Of a DNA stretch of 64,000 bases, positions 42,838 through 52,254 are shown in pieces. Source of the stretch: Candidatus Obscuribacterales bacterium. Lineage in GTDB: Bacteria > Cyanobacteriota > Vampirovibrionia > Obscuribacterales > Obscuribacteraceae. Numbering within the stretch: the first letter of the stretch is position 1; each line of letters opens with the position of its first letter. The stretch is taken from assembly GCA_019752635.1 (NCBI GenBank), contig JAIELX010000033.1:1-64000 (forward strand), in the 5' to 3' direction. A model generated the notes under the pieces. That model was given only the letters and a program-made list of their open reading frames with translations, ran no database searches and was not told where the DNA came from. The position numbers were made by a program, and so were the translations under genes.

Positions 42838-43842
42838 ATGATCGCAAGAACAGTACTAGTAGCTGCACTTCTTCTGACGTCCGGGACCGCTTTCGCAGAG
42901 GAATCACCAGCCACCGATGCCACCGCGCCAGAGAAACAGGAGGCTCTTGCCGCTCGTCCTTCGGATTCCGCGCCAGTCCCGAAAAAACGATCAGAAGCGT
43001 CTGACCATCTGCACGCCGAATGGAACAAGCCCATTAAGGGATTCCATCCAATCAAGCGCGCATTGCGCCCAATCTGGAAGCTCAAACAAGAAGCAGCCGA
43101 ACTCCAGGAAAACATCGTGGAGTTGCAGCGGCCGATAAACGGACTTCAGCCGGCCTTCGTCAAAATGGAAAATAAAATGCGTGATGCTGAGCTGCAAATG
43201 TCAGCCATAAACGAGCAGCTCGTAACCAGTAACTCCAATCTGACAAAGCTTTCCGCCGACCTACCGGAGATACATGCCATTGCGAATAGCCTTACTGAGG
43301 TTCGTAACGAACTGCAGGAAGTGTTGAAATTGAGAGAAGACATCAAAGTGGTAACCGGTCTGCGCCAGGACATCGGCGACATGAGCAGAAAGATGCATCA
43401 GCTTCATGTGCCCCTGAATGCGCTTCATGCCCCCATTCTTTCCCTCAACGAACCACTTTCCTCAGTTAAAGACAGAGTCGGTGTGGCCGGGGATAGACTC
43501 GCTGGCGTGCAAACGCGCTTGGATCATACCCGCGAAGAAATGACTGCGATTCGTCAGCAGATAACTTCAATGAAGGAACCGCTTACCAATGTCACCGGCC
43601 CGCTCAATGAGCTGAAGACCGAAGTAAATGATCTGAACAACTTGCTGAAGGCAATCGTATTTATCACCATTGCACTGGCGCTGGTGACAATGGCTGCAGT
43701 CATCCTTGGAATCGTTATTCTCTACCGCATGAGAGAGAAGCTCTACGCGGTCGTCGCCCCGCAATTAGCAACAACGAGTCATCTGGACGTCTCGACTAAC
43801 TTCGAAGAGAAATTCGCTACCACTGGACGTAAGAGCTCCTAA
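42838..43842 (+). CDS. Exported coiled-coil protein with C-terminal membrane helix
   Basis: 334 residues from ATG 42838, with AGGGG six bases upstream. A signal peptide (VLVAALLLTSGTAFAEE) and an Ala/Pro-rich stretch are followed by about 200 residues of coiled coil (AELQENIVELQRPINGLQPA, then LTEVRNELQEVLKLREDIK). PLNALHAPILSLNEPL forms an inner repeat. A membrane helix (AIVFITIALALVTMAAVILG) lies at about residues 281-305 with a cytoplasmic tail. The layout suggests a cell-envelope spacer or tether. Confidence 0.75.
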   Translation: MIARTVLVAALLLTSGTAFAEESPATDATAPEKQEALAARPSDSAPVPKKRSEASDHLHAEWNKPIKGFHPIKRALRPIWKLKQEAAELQENIVELQRPINGLQPAFVKMENKMRDAELQMSAINEQLVTSNSNLTKLSADLPEIHAIANSLTEVRNELQEVLKLREDIKVVTGLRQDIGDMSRKMHQLHVPLNALHAPILSLNEPLSSVKDRVGVAGDRLAGVQTRLDHTREEMTAIRQQITSMKEPLTNVTGPLNELKTEVNDLNNLLKAIVFITIALALVTMAAVILGIVILYRMREKLYAVVAPQLATTSHLDVSTNFEEKFATTGRKSS

Positions 43843-43865
43843 ACTCCCCCGAAACTAATCCGATT

Positions 43866-46142
43866 TTACTGCGGGCGTCCTGGTGGCGGTTGAGGCAGTC
43901 CGCCTCCCGGAGGACCGCCAAATGGTCCCCCGCCTTCCATACCAGGAAGTCCGCCTCTACGGAGATCGCCCATCGGACCTCCACCTAGCGGGGGGCCGCC
44001 TATCATGCGAGGTCCACCCTGAACTCGTGCTAGATGCGTCTTTGCTTCGTTGAGCATATCGGGAATATGGTCCGACTCGCTTATGATCTCTTGCAAGATA
44101 GAAGCCGCATCAGAATCGCGACTCTGATCTGCAAACACCCGACTCAACTCCATCTTCATTCGAGTCGACGTCCGGTCCGGTCGGGAGTTGTGCCGGTAAA
44201 AGTCATCGATGGCAGCCCGCAGAATCTTCTCCGAAAACCCAAAGTCCTCTCGGTCCGACATTCGTCGCTGGATTTCATAGACTTGAAAAAGTACATTAGA
44301 ATCGCCGGCGGAGCTGCTATTAAAAGCAAACTGATCTTTGAATTTGTCCAGGTATTCTTGAGAGGCGCTCAGATCTTGGGTCTTATTTGCGCAGATAACC
44401 AGTTTGCCAAAGACTCCACATTGCTTTTCGCTTGAAAGATTCAACGCTAGTGCCGCCTCGAAGTGTGTCCGTGCTTGCGAGTAGTCACCGCCGCGAAAGG
44501 CAAAGTTGGCATCGTTCAAGGCCTTTTCCGGCGAACTGCTTTTAGTCATTCCACCCGGCAAGGAAGATGATACCGGGACCGTACCAATTGGCGGTATAGT
44601 CGCAGCAACAGAGGACGTCGGCAGTGAGGTTGCAGGAGCACCGACTTCATCAGTTCTTGCGGCACTACCGGCAGTGACCGCTGCACTCGCAGGAACAGCC
44701 GAGACCGCAGTACCGGTGCTCCCTATAGGAATAGGCGATGAAGTTCCAGGGCTAATCGCCGCCCACGGATTCTTCTTGGTAGAAACATCGTCTGCCTTGG
44801 GCACTGGCGCCTCCGGCGTCGCATTCGACGTCGCCGATGCCTCTCCCTGCGTAACTGATGCATTCCCGGAGCCCGCTCCTCGACGATCCTGCCCTGCAAT
44901 TCTCGTACTTGTACCGCCAGCACCTGCGTCTTTGTGCAATGAGGAGCCGAGAAAAATTCCCAGAGGAAGAAGACAAACAGCCGCTCCTATTCCAAGTGCG
45001 ATCAAGGGTCCTTTGCTTTCGTTCTTGCGCTTATCAAGCGACTGTTTACTGGCTCTGGTCGAAGCATCTAATGAAGCCTTGTTCGCAGGCTGACCAGCAA
45101 GAAGTACATCCGGCGCACCGCTAAAAGCGGCTTCAATTTCTTTTGCTAGCTCGGTCATGGAAGCAGGTCTGTCATCCGGATTCTTAGCCATGCAATGCAG
45201 AATCGCGCGCTCAAGCGCCGGCGGCACATAAAGCCCGGGAAGGACTTCTTTCATTGGACGAGGGGTCTCGGACAAATGCTTGTTCATTACGTCCAACAAC
45301 GTATTTGCCACCAGGGGCGGTGAACCGGTCAATGCCTCGTACATCACACAGCCTAAGGAGTAGATGTCGGTCCTGTGGTCAAGATTCTGAGTCCTGCACT
45401 GTTCCGGACTCATGTATAGCGGGCTGCCCAACAAAGCATTGGTTCGCGTTAGCTTGGTCACCTTCTGATCCGGATCGTTCTCGCCATCCATTAACTTGAC
45501 CAGGCCGAAATCGAGAATGATTACCGACTCCTTGTCACCATCGCGTTCCACTATCATCAGGTTTCCCGGCTTCAAGTCGCGATGTACGATGCCCTTTTCA
45601 TGCGCATGCTGCAAACCGGAGCAAGTTTGCGCGAAGATATGCCGGAACTGGTTCAGCGTTAGCGGCTTCTTCTCGATAATCTCGTCCAGATTCCTGCCTT
45701 CGAGACTAGCGGCCCTGGCCTCTCGTTCGAAGCGGCGCTGGTCCTGCGACATATTGCTGCGCAAAACCATCTTAACCGCCACTGTGCGGTCCGAATTTGT
45801 ATCGCGAGCCTTATATACGACCCCCATGCCTCCCTGACCAAGCACGTCGATAACGCTATAACGCTCGGCTATGAGACTGCCGGGGGTGAGGATTTTCGGT
45901 CCGATGTCTTGTTTCGGAAAGCCTTTCAACCTGCAAGTCCCTAAAGTGTCTACTTCATCCTGCAATATGCCCAATTTCGCTAAGTCACATCGGTCTTCGC
46001 CGTGGACATTGCCTCGAACAACGTCCGATTTAATAATCTTTCTCCGGGGTAGGAAAGTGCTTCGTTCTATAGATGCGATAGACCACTTTTGACGAGGGGG
46101 CGCCACCAAAGGGCGCGCACGAACAAAATACGGTTGAGTCAC
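43866..46142 (-). CDS. Ser/Thr kinase with an internal N-lobe deletion and Gly/Pro-rich tail
   Basis: 758 residues from GTG 46142; the true start is uncertain because the first 85 residues are not recognisable. Kinase motifs: GQGGMGVVY (102-110), Lys124 (VAVKM), FEREARAASL then directly EGRNLDEII, HRDLKPGN (187-194), DFG (211-213), GSPLYMSPEQ and RTDIYSLGCVMYEALTG. From the Lys to the HRD Asp there are 65 residues, against 94 in the kinase at 52255. About 29 residues are missing, covering the end of helix C, strands 4-5 and the hinge. A membrane helix follows near residue 385, then a Thr/Ala/Pro linker, TPR-like repeats and a Gly/Pro-rich tail. Activity is doubtful unless the gap is a sequence error. 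Confidence 0.85.
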   Translation of the reverse strand: MTQPYFVRARPLVAPPRQKWSIASIERSTFLPRRKIIKSDVVRGNVHGEDRCDLAKLGILQDEVDTLGTCRLKGFPKQDIGPKILTPGSLIAERYSVIDVLGQGGMGVVYKARDTNSDRTVAVKMVLRSNMSQDQRRFEREARAASLEGRNLDEIIEKKPLTLNQFRHIFAQTCSGLQHAHEKGIVHRDLKPGNLMIVERDGDKESVIILDFGLVKLMDGENDPDQKVTKLTRTNALLGSPLYMSPEQCRTQNLDHRTDIYSLGCVMYEALTGSPPLVANTLLDVMNKHLSETPRPMKEVLPGLYVPPALERAILHCMAKNPDDRPASMTELAKEIEAAFSGAPDVLLAGQPANKASLDASTRASKQSLDKRKNESKGPLIALGIGAAVCLLPLGIFLGSSLHKDAGAGGTSTRIAGQDRRGAGSGNASVTQGEASATSNATPEAPVPKADDVSTKKNPWAAISPGTSSPIPIGSTGTAVSAVPASAAVTAGSAARTDEVGAPATSLPTSSVAATIPPIGTVPVSSSLPGGMTKSSSPEKALNDANFAFRGGDYSQARTHFEAALALNLSSEKQCGVFGKLVICANKTQDLSASQEYLDKFKDQFAFNSSSAGDSNVLFQVYEIQRRMSDREDFGFSEKILRAAIDDFYRHNSRPDRTSTRMKMELSRVFADQSRDSDAASILQEIISESDHIPDMLNEAKTHLARVQGGPRMIGGPPLGGGPMGDLRRGGLPGMEGGGPFGGPPGGGLPQPPPGRPQ

Positions 46143-46199
46143 GTCAATCTAACCATTAATGAAGGTATTAGCATCAGAGGCGAACGGACGCGGTCAGTT

Positions 46200-47486
46200 A
46201 TGGCACATCTACTGGACTTTAAGGAACCGAAGCGAAGCAAGGCAATCATTGGAATATGCAGAGTCCTCTTTCCGCTTCATTTGAAGGTCACGGACAAACT
46301 AGCGATAGACTATGTACAGACACCGCCTGAGTTGAAGGAACGACTAAAGGGCAAACCAGTCGTCATGTTCCTCAACCACCCCGATCGATACGACCCGCTC
46401 ATCGCGATGTCACTCGCTGAGTTTTTCAAAGAAGATCTTCACTGTATCGCGGCTCGCGAAGTCTTCGATTGGGACAACGGTAGGCGCGGTTGGCTTTTCC
46501 AGAAGCTTGGGTGTTACTCGGTCAACCGCGGTGCGCGCGACACGCGCTCGATCCAGACTACAAAAAGGATTTTGACACGGGCGTGTCACAAACTTGCAGT
46601 TTTTCCGGAAGCGGAAATCACTGGCGATACAAGTCATGTGCATGATTTTCAGCGTTCGATGCTGCACCTGATTCTGTGTGCACAAAAAGACATCGCCAGG
46701 GAAAGACCGGATGATTCAGTGCTCATATTGCCAGTGGCGACAAGCTATCAGCTAGAGACGGATGTAGAAAGCAGCGTCGCAAAAGTGCTGCGAGCGGTGG
46801 AACGCCGCTTGAATTCGCACCAGCACGCGAAGAAGGCCGCTCCGCTTCGAGCCAAAGCATTGGTCGCTGACCTGCTCAAATGCCTTTACGAGGAGTACAA
46901 GCTTGAGCTCGACGAATCACAAAGCCAGGCCGCGCAAACGAAGGTTATCGCTGAACAGATCTGTCTGCGCATCAATCGGTACATGGACCTGGACCTCGAT
47001 GAATCGCAATCTACCGAGCAGTTCCTTCACTGCCTGCGCACAAAAGTGAGCGAACGAATCGATGACGAAGAACGAACAAGCACCTATCATCGACAGCTCT
47101 ATCGCACTCAGGGCGCGGTGTATCAACAATTTCTGCTTGAACTTGACCGGGTAGAGAGGCTGCTGATCGGCCACAGAATATTGAGTCAGCCACCGTCGCC
47201 ATTCCAGATCTGCAGAGTTGTCGATTTTCTCGAATTGGAAACCACCGGCAAAATGACAGCGAAAGGGCGGCAGCGCGCCTCCGTCTGCATCGGAGAACCA
47301 ATCGAAGTGCTGCCTTTTCTCGAAGAATACATGAATGGCACGAAGGAACTCACTATCGACAAGCTCACCTCGTTAACCAAGGAATGCTTGCAGAAAGCTC
47401 TCAATTTCGCTTCCGGCGATTTGGTCAAAGAGGCAGTCCCTACGCCGGTCGACGATTTCACACATGCTGCACGGCCAAGGCTTTAA
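46200..47486 (+). CDS. PlsC-like lipid acyltransferase with C-terminal extension
   Basis: 428 residues from ATG 46200; the frame is open from 46089, which would overlap the divergent kinase. Acyltransferase motifs: FLNHPDRYDPL (H-x4-D), WLFQKLGCYSVNRGARDTRS and FPEAEITGD, the last in place of the FPEGTRS motif. The family acylates lysophosphatidate or related glycerolipids at the membrane. The region after about residue 190 is a long helical extension not found in small PlsC proteins. The altered motif suggests a different acceptor. Confidence 0.75.
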   Translation: MAHLLDFKEPKRSKAIIGICRVLFPLHLKVTDKLAIDYVQTPPELKERLKGKPVVMFLNHPDRYDPLIAMSLAEFFKEDLHCIAAREVFDWDNGRRGWLFQKLGCYSVNRGARDTRSIQTTKRILTRACHKLAVFPEAEITGDTSHVHDFQRSMLHLILCAQKDIARERPDDSVLILPVATSYQLETDVESSVAKVLRAVERRLNSHQHAKKAAPLRAKALVADLLKCLYEEYKLELDESQSQAAQTKVIAEQICLRINRYMDLDLDESQSTEQFLHCLRTKVSERIDDEERTSTYHRQLYRTQGAVYQQFLLELDRVERLLIGHRILSQPPSPFQICRVVDFLELETTGKMTAKGRQRASVCIGEPIEVLPFLEEYMNGTKELTIDKLTSLTKECLQKALNFASGDLVKEAVPTPVDDFTHAARPRL

Positions 47487-47560
47487 CTTGCCTGAGCAGC
47501 AAACAAGTCGGATGATAATCGGGAACAACATTTGTATAGTCATGGAAGGACCGACATCCG

Positions 47561-48631
47561 ATGAAAGCCAATCGTTTTATTGCGCTCGCTTGTGCCGCGG
47601 GACTCACGATTCTCGCAGACCGGCCATCTGCGTTTGCGCAAGACATGGGCGGAAACCAGGGTGGGTGGCAGGCAGGCAATGGTCAGCAAGGTCCGGGAGC
47701 GTCCCCATGGCAAAAGTCTAATGCCAGTCCGAACTTCGGTGGTATGTTACCAGGCGGCGGCAGGGGACTTAGCGGTAATGGCGGCGGCGGTGGCTTCGGC
47801 AATGGCGGCATGCTTCAGCAGCTCAAACAGAAGTTCGGCTCAATAACTCCAGCCGGAATAGGGCAGGGTATGGGTGGTATGCCTGGCATGGGTCAAGGTA
47901 TGCCCGGCATGGGTCAAGGTATGCCCGGCATGGGGCAAGGCATGCCCGGCATGGGTCAAGGTATGCCCGGCATGGGTCAAGGTATGCCCGGCATGGGTCA
48001 AGGTATGCCCGGCATGGGGCAAGGCATGCCCGGGATGGGTCAAGGCATGACCGGCATGGGGCAGGGCATTCCCGGTATGGGGCAAGGCATGCCCGGCATG
48101 GGTCAAGGTATGCCCGGTATGGGTCAAGGCATGCCCGGCATGGGTCAAGGCATGCCCGGCATGGGGCAAGGCATGCCCGGCATGGGGCAAGGCATGCCCG
48201 GCATGGGGCAAGGTCCGGGAGGTGGCCGAGCAGCGGCATTAATGCAACAGCTCCGCCAGCGACAAGCAGGTGGAGGAGCTGGCGGCGGATTCCTTCAGCA
48301 ATTGATGCAGCAGCGCGCCAGCGGTATGGGTGGACTGGGCGGCATGGGTGGAAGAGGCACGCAGCGCGGCTCAATGATCCAACAACTACAAGGCGGCGGT
48401 GGCTTCGGCTCGTTCATAAAAGGGCGAGGCATGCCAGCAGGCATGGCGAATCGGAGAACGTCCCCCCCAATGAGCACTGCAGCACCTTCGAGAGGTCTGC
48501 CTGCGCAGGATGATTCGCTATTCAAAGAATGGGAAGCGACACATCCTTCCAAACCCGTAGTGGCGAAAACAGCAGCAAAGAAGCCCGCATCTAAGGCTGC
48601 CCCCCCGGCGAAAAAATCGTCAGCTAAGTAA
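47561..48631 (+). CDS. Secreted Met/Gly/Gln-rich heptapeptide-repeat protein
   Basis: 356 residues. Signal peptide (FIALACAAGLTILADRPSAF). A Gly-rich lead is followed by sixteen MPGMGQG units (residues 107-218), then QQLRQRQAGG and MQQRASGMGG segments and a Lys/Ala/Pro-rich tail (KPASKAAPPAKKSSAK). Met-Gly-Gln repeats could bind metal such as copper through Met, or act as a flexible, adhesive or biofilm matrix protein. The high Gly content predicts disorder. It lies between PlsC-like and TPR genes without clear linkage. Confidence 0.75.
   Translation: MKANRFIALACAAGLTILADRPSAFAQDMGGNQGGWQAGNGQQGPGASPWQKSNASPNFGGMLPGGGRGLSGNGGGGGFGNGGMLQQLKQKFGSITPAGIGQGMGGMPGMGQGMPGMGQGMPGMGQGMPGMGQGMPGMGQGMPGMGQGMPGMGQGMPGMGQGMTGMGQGIPGMGQGMPGMGQGMPGMGQGMPGMGQGMPGMGQGMPGMGQGMPGMGQGPGGGRAAALMQQLRQRQAGGGAGGGFLQQLMQQRASGMGGLGGMGGRGTQRGSMIQQLQGGGGFGSFIKGRGMPAGMANRRTSPPMSTAAPSRGLPAQDDSLFKEWEATHPSKPVVAKTAAKKPASKAAPPAKKSSAK
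47879..48214 (+). repeat. Sixteen 21-bp tandem repeats in coding sequence
   Basis: Units of the type atgcccggcatgggtcaagg plus one base repeat exactly in register from 47879 to 48214, with scattered third-base differences and two amino-acid variants (MTGMGQG, IPGMGQG). Copy number is likely to vary between strains. Confidence 0.9.
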
Positions 48632-48661
48632 TAGTCGCAGGCTCGACGCCGTTGCGTGCAT

Positions 48662-49516
48662 TCACTGCGACGGATCAAAATCTTTCGCCGTCGCTTTCTT
48701 ATACAGCGCGCAAAACTCCGAGTCGGTTTGAGCCAAAGCCTTCTTTGCTGTCTCGACGAACACAGTATCCTTCGCTAGCCTTTCGTCAACCTTCATAGCA
48801 CGCTTCAAACAATCTAAAACTTGCGCGCTAGCCTGAAGCCCACGAAAATATTGATAGTTAAACCCCAGCATTAAAAGCGCGTTTGCATATTGGTAGCTCA
48901 CTGTCTGTGGTGGCAATTGCAGTTCGTTCAGCTGCAGAGCAATGTCAGCATTGTCTTCTTCCGACAGTAACCGCGAGTAACTCGAAAGCACCTTTAAAAG
49001 CTTGATCCTGTCTGCTTTTCGATCTTCAGTTATCTCCGAGAATTGTTTCCAATCGTCCGCCAAAATCTCGTGATCCCTCATGATACTGTCGGATTTCGAC
49101 TTCAGGTCTTCCTCCGAGTAATCGCCGAGCCTATTCTCCAATCGTGTAGGAAAGGTACCCACAACAATTGCACCCACGACACTTCTGGCAAGCACGCGAA
49201 TTTTGTTTGAATTGGACGCAAACGCGGCTGGCAATTCACTCAAGCAAGAGGGCTCCGCAGCAAGCGACTCCTGCAACTTCCGCAAGAATTCGGTAAATTC
49301 GACGCCGTTGTTCGAATTCAACTGTTCCATCAGGGAGACCGCCGGACTCTTGACTCCATCACCGCCGCCCCGGGAGTCAGCTCCGTCCTGCTTGTTATGC
49401 GCGGCGGATGGTGACAGTTGTTGAGCGCTTGCCATTCCTGATTCGCCTTCGCACACTGCCGAACCGATGAAGCAGAGCATCAAGACAGCCACCGCCGGAC
49501 GACCAAAATTCAACAT
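48662..49516 (-). CDS. Secreted helical (TPR-like) protein
   Basis: 284 residues. The ATG at 49516 has AAGGGTGG upstream. Signal peptide AVAVLMLCFIGSAVCEG. A Ser/Gly/Asp-rich linker is followed by helices (LMEQLNSNNGVEFTEFLRKL) and a C-terminal TPR-like block (QYANALLMLGFNYQYFRGLQ, SAQVLDCLKRAMKVDERLA, DTVFVETAKKALAQTDSEF). It converges with the Met/Gly repeat gene. Role unknown. Confidence 0.7.
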   Translation of the reverse strand: MLNFGRPAVAVLMLCFIGSAVCEGESGMASAQQLSPSAAHNKQDGADSRGGGDGVKSPAVSLMEQLNSNNGVEFTEFLRKLQESLAAEPSCLSELPAAFASNSNKIRVLARSVVGAIVVGTFPTRLENRLGDYSEEDLKSKSDSIMRDHEILADDWKQFSEITEDRKADRIKLLKVLSSYSRLLSEEDNADIALQLNELQLPPQTVSYQYANALLMLGFNYQYFRGLQASAQVLDCLKRAMKVDERLAKDTVFVETAKKALAQTDSEFCALYKKATAKDFDPSQ

Positions 49517-49684
49517 TCGCCACCCTTTCGAAGAAGTATCGGTTCAGATTACAGGCAACTCACATCAAAGACAATTATTAACCGGCTCAATGCACACACG
49601 AAGAAAAGCTGAATACTGCTTTGGAATGACCACAATCGGGATGGAAACCTCTATCATTGGAGATCATTAGCTCTTAGCAGGTCA

Positions 49685-50827
49685 TTGACAACAGTGTCTT
49701 CTCAGAACAAAACGGCCAAGCCAAACACACGACAAGACGATCTGGACCAGTTCCTCCCCGCGGGAACACCGCTCACAAACCCGCCAACAAAGCACGACTC
49801 AATGCCGGATCCGGAAAAGTTGTTGCTTGAAACGGAAGAGGCTCCAGCAATTTTGGATCGGTTGAACATCTTCCCGTTCGACTGGCGCGTTGAAACGCCG
49901 CGACTCATGGAAATCTACGAAAATTCGCGCGATCCGGGATGGTCACCAAGCAAATTGCCGTGGCACACTCTTGACGTCGAAAAATTCACGCTCGAACAGC
50001 GTGAGGCTATCGCATACTGGTGGGCATTGTTGTCTGTGTTCGATGCTTCCGGTCCTGCGGTGTTCGCTCGGGCAATGATCCATGCGTACGAGATTCACGA
50101 AGAAGATGCGATCCGCAAGTGCTTCTTGTCAGTGACTCGCGATGAAATGAACCATGAAGAAGTCTGCGGGCGAGCCATCACCGCGATGACTCCAGGCGGA
50201 CCACTTGGCAGTTACGAACCAAAGACAACCGTTGGAAAACTCGCAAGAAACAACATTGAGTGGCTCTACCACAATGGTGCTCGATACTGGAACGGCTACA
50301 AGAAAGCGGTCGAGCATTATCCGATGCCGATTCTTTTCAGTTCGTTCCTGTTCGGGGAAGTCGCCTCTGCAACGCTGTTCCACAGCATGCATGAGAGCAC
50401 GGAAATTTCGGTATTCAAAGAAGCTTTCAAGCACATCGGTCGCGATGAAGGTCGCCACCTCAGCTTCTGTCTGGCATTGCTGAAAGAAGTGCTACCGCGA
50501 ATGACAGACGAAGACAAACTCATAGTTACGAAGCAATTCAGAGCAGGTTTCGTGTTCCTGTCAGGCATTCTCTATGAGCCTCCGGAAGATTTCTGGCAGT
50601 TGCCTAAGTCTTTCCTCCCTGCTCAGCGAATCATCGAAGAAGTAGCCCGTGAAGCGGGATTCGGCGTGCTCACGATCGACAAGCGCTACGAGAATTGGCG
50701 CACGGCAGTAGTCAGGCTGAAAACGATCGTAGAGCCGCATGGTGTCTTGTTCCCGGCACTGCCGGAAATAGACGTCGACGGTGAAGATGTTTCGTTCGAC
50801 GCGGACAAGATCGTACCGATATTCTAA
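49685..50827 (+). CDS. Diiron ferritin-like/R2-like oxidase
   Basis: 380 residues from TTG 49685; GTG 49694 is an alternative. Two metal-binding pairs are present in a helical protein: DEMNHEEVC and later FGEVASATLFHSMHE with GRDEGRHLSFCLAL. This gives the E-x-x-H pattern of diiron carboxylate proteins (ferritin-like, ribonucleotide reductase R2-like or AurF-like oxygenases). No radical-bearing Tyr can be judged by eye. It may be an oxygenase acting on a fatty or aromatic substrate. No partner reductase adjoins it. Confidence 0.75.
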   Translation: MTTVSSQNKTAKPNTRQDDLDQFLPAGTPLTNPPTKHDSMPDPEKLLLETEEAPAILDRLNIFPFDWRVETPRLMEIYENSRDPGWSPSKLPWHTLDVEKFTLEQREAIAYWWALLSVFDASGPAVFARAMIHAYEIHEEDAIRKCFLSVTRDEMNHEEVCGRAITAMTPGGPLGSYEPKTTVGKLARNNIEWLYHNGARYWNGYKKAVEHYPMPILFSSFLFGEVASATLFHSMHESTEISVFKEAFKHIGRDEGRHLSFCLALLKEVLPRMTDEDKLIVTKQFRAGFVFLSGILYEPPEDFWQLPKSFLPAQRIIEEVAREAGFGVLTIDKRYENWRTAVVRLKTIVEPHGVLFPALPEIDVDGEDVSFDADKIVPIF

Positions 50828-50861
50828 TCGCCATCTCTATAAAATCGCGGTTCGGTTTTCC

Positions 50862-52145
50862 CTAGTGGAGAGCCGCTCGAATATTGTTGTACAAAGGTGT
50901 TCCGAAAGAATGCTCGGCTGCGTATGCTCCGGCAAAACCCAATACCAATGCTCGCCGAATCGGTGCTACATTGCCGAATCTGGCCAACGCAGTCCCCGCC
51001 TCGAATCCGCAAAAGCCAACGCCCATGCGGGCCATTTCGGCAAGCCCCGAGCCAAAGCTGTCGTTGAATGAGTTTCTAACTGCATGAACGGCAGCGACAG
51101 CACCGAGGGCGCCCACAATCTTGATACCGTGAATAGTGGCGGCCCCTGAACCGGTCTGGCAGAGCCGAGCAATTTTGTACCGCCGGTTCTCTGAATCCAT
51201 CTCGATGCGCTCTTTCTCGAAATCCGCCGCATGATGCTCCAAACCTGGAGGGTCAAAGACTTTGGATTCCGCCAGCGCACTGGTAGGTGGATTGAGCGAA
51301 TACGACTTCACTCTTCCATCCGCATCCAAAGGGTCCCCCCATCGCTCACCGACGTATTCCTCTACAAACTCGGTTGCTTCGACCTCGGTAATAGACTTAA
51401 GCTCCGGATTCATTGCTATATAGCTATGTCGAATCTCGGCGCCTAACTCGCCTGATTGCAGTGCCAGATGATAACCGTCGCTTATGGTGATCCGATGGCG
51501 ATTCTGCTCAATGTGCATCTCGGCCATCATCGCATTTGTCTCATGTGCCAGCAATCGAAAAGCATCTAGTCGCTCAGGGGTCTGTCCGTTGAGAAAGCGG
51601 TCGGGAAGATGCTTTAAACCTTCATTGTGAGCAACTTCATGCGACAACACTGCGACCATGGATTCCCGCGGATGCTCGTTCGTTGCACCGAGAACATACC
51701 CCGCAATTGACCTATCGCGCGCGACTAAGACCTCTCGTGCTCTTGCGTCATACTGCCCCCGGGCGCCCAAATCTTTGAGAGGAATTTCCCAGAAGCGCCA
51801 ATTGTCCGCTTTCATGGTCTCGATCCGGTTAACTAGCTCGGTGCTCAAAGGCGTCCGAACACGAGAGATTTCGGTTATCAGCCTGCCAAAATCGATGTGC
51901 AGGTCACCGGCCAATCCAAGCGCTGCAATGCGGGTGGACAGAGCAGATACGCCAGGATTCAACGCCTTGGAAGCGGCTTCCAGAGCCCCATTCCAAGATG
52001 TTTTCGTTTGCAGTTCAAGATTGACGTTACCTTCATCGACTCGTGGAGCCGGCGTGATCCCTGGACGAAAGACTTCATCCAGCAAGCAAAGCGGAGTTTG
52101 CGCGTCATCACGCGCTCCCTCGATTGCAGAGACATCAAACAGCAT
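50862..52145 (-). CDS. HExxH metalloprotease-like protein with hydrophobic C-terminal module
   Basis: 427 residues from ATG 52145. The zinc motif is SHEVAHNEGLKHL (His169, Glu170, His173), with a possible third ligand at His201 or Glu202 in LLAHETNAMMAEMH. The C-terminal 90 residues are Ala/Gly-rich and hydrophobic (IHGIKIVGALGAVAAVHAVR, GVGFCGFEAGTALARFG, VLGFAGAYAAEHSFGTPLYN), similar in character to the modules at 2498, 27277 and 54935. No signal peptide. The combination suggests a membrane-inserting or exported protease effector. Confidence 0.75.
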   Translation of the reverse strand: MLFDVSAIEGARDDAQTPLCLLDEVFRPGITPAPRVDEGNVNLELQTKTSWNGALEAASKALNPGVSALSTRIAALGLAGDLHIDFGRLITEISRVRTPLSTELVNRIETMKADNWRFWEIPLKDLGARGQYDARAREVLVARDRSIAGYVLGATNEHPRESMVAVLSHEVAHNEGLKHLPDRFLNGQTPERLDAFRLLAHETNAMMAEMHIEQNRHRITISDGYHLALQSGELGAEIRHSYIAMNPELKSITEVEATEFVEEYVGERWGDPLDADGRVKSYSLNPPTSALAESKVFDPPGLEHHAADFEKERIEMDSENRRYKIARLCQTGSGAATIHGIKIVGALGAVAAVHAVRNSFNDSFGSGLAEMARMGVGFCGFEAGTALARFGNVAPIRRALVLGFAGAYAAEHSFGTPLYNNIRAALH

Positions 52146-52254
52146 TAGACGCGAACACCAGCAACAACCCGAGATTAATCTACCTTGCTACCGGTTCCCC
52201 GGGAATACGCGAAAACCGCATAGGGCATAATACAAGAGAGGAGCAAGGACAACA

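Noticed and set aside
47879-48214. Regular 21-base repeats that look like a CRISPR or VNTR array
   Set aside because: They are in-frame codons of a secreted repeat protein, with no spacers.
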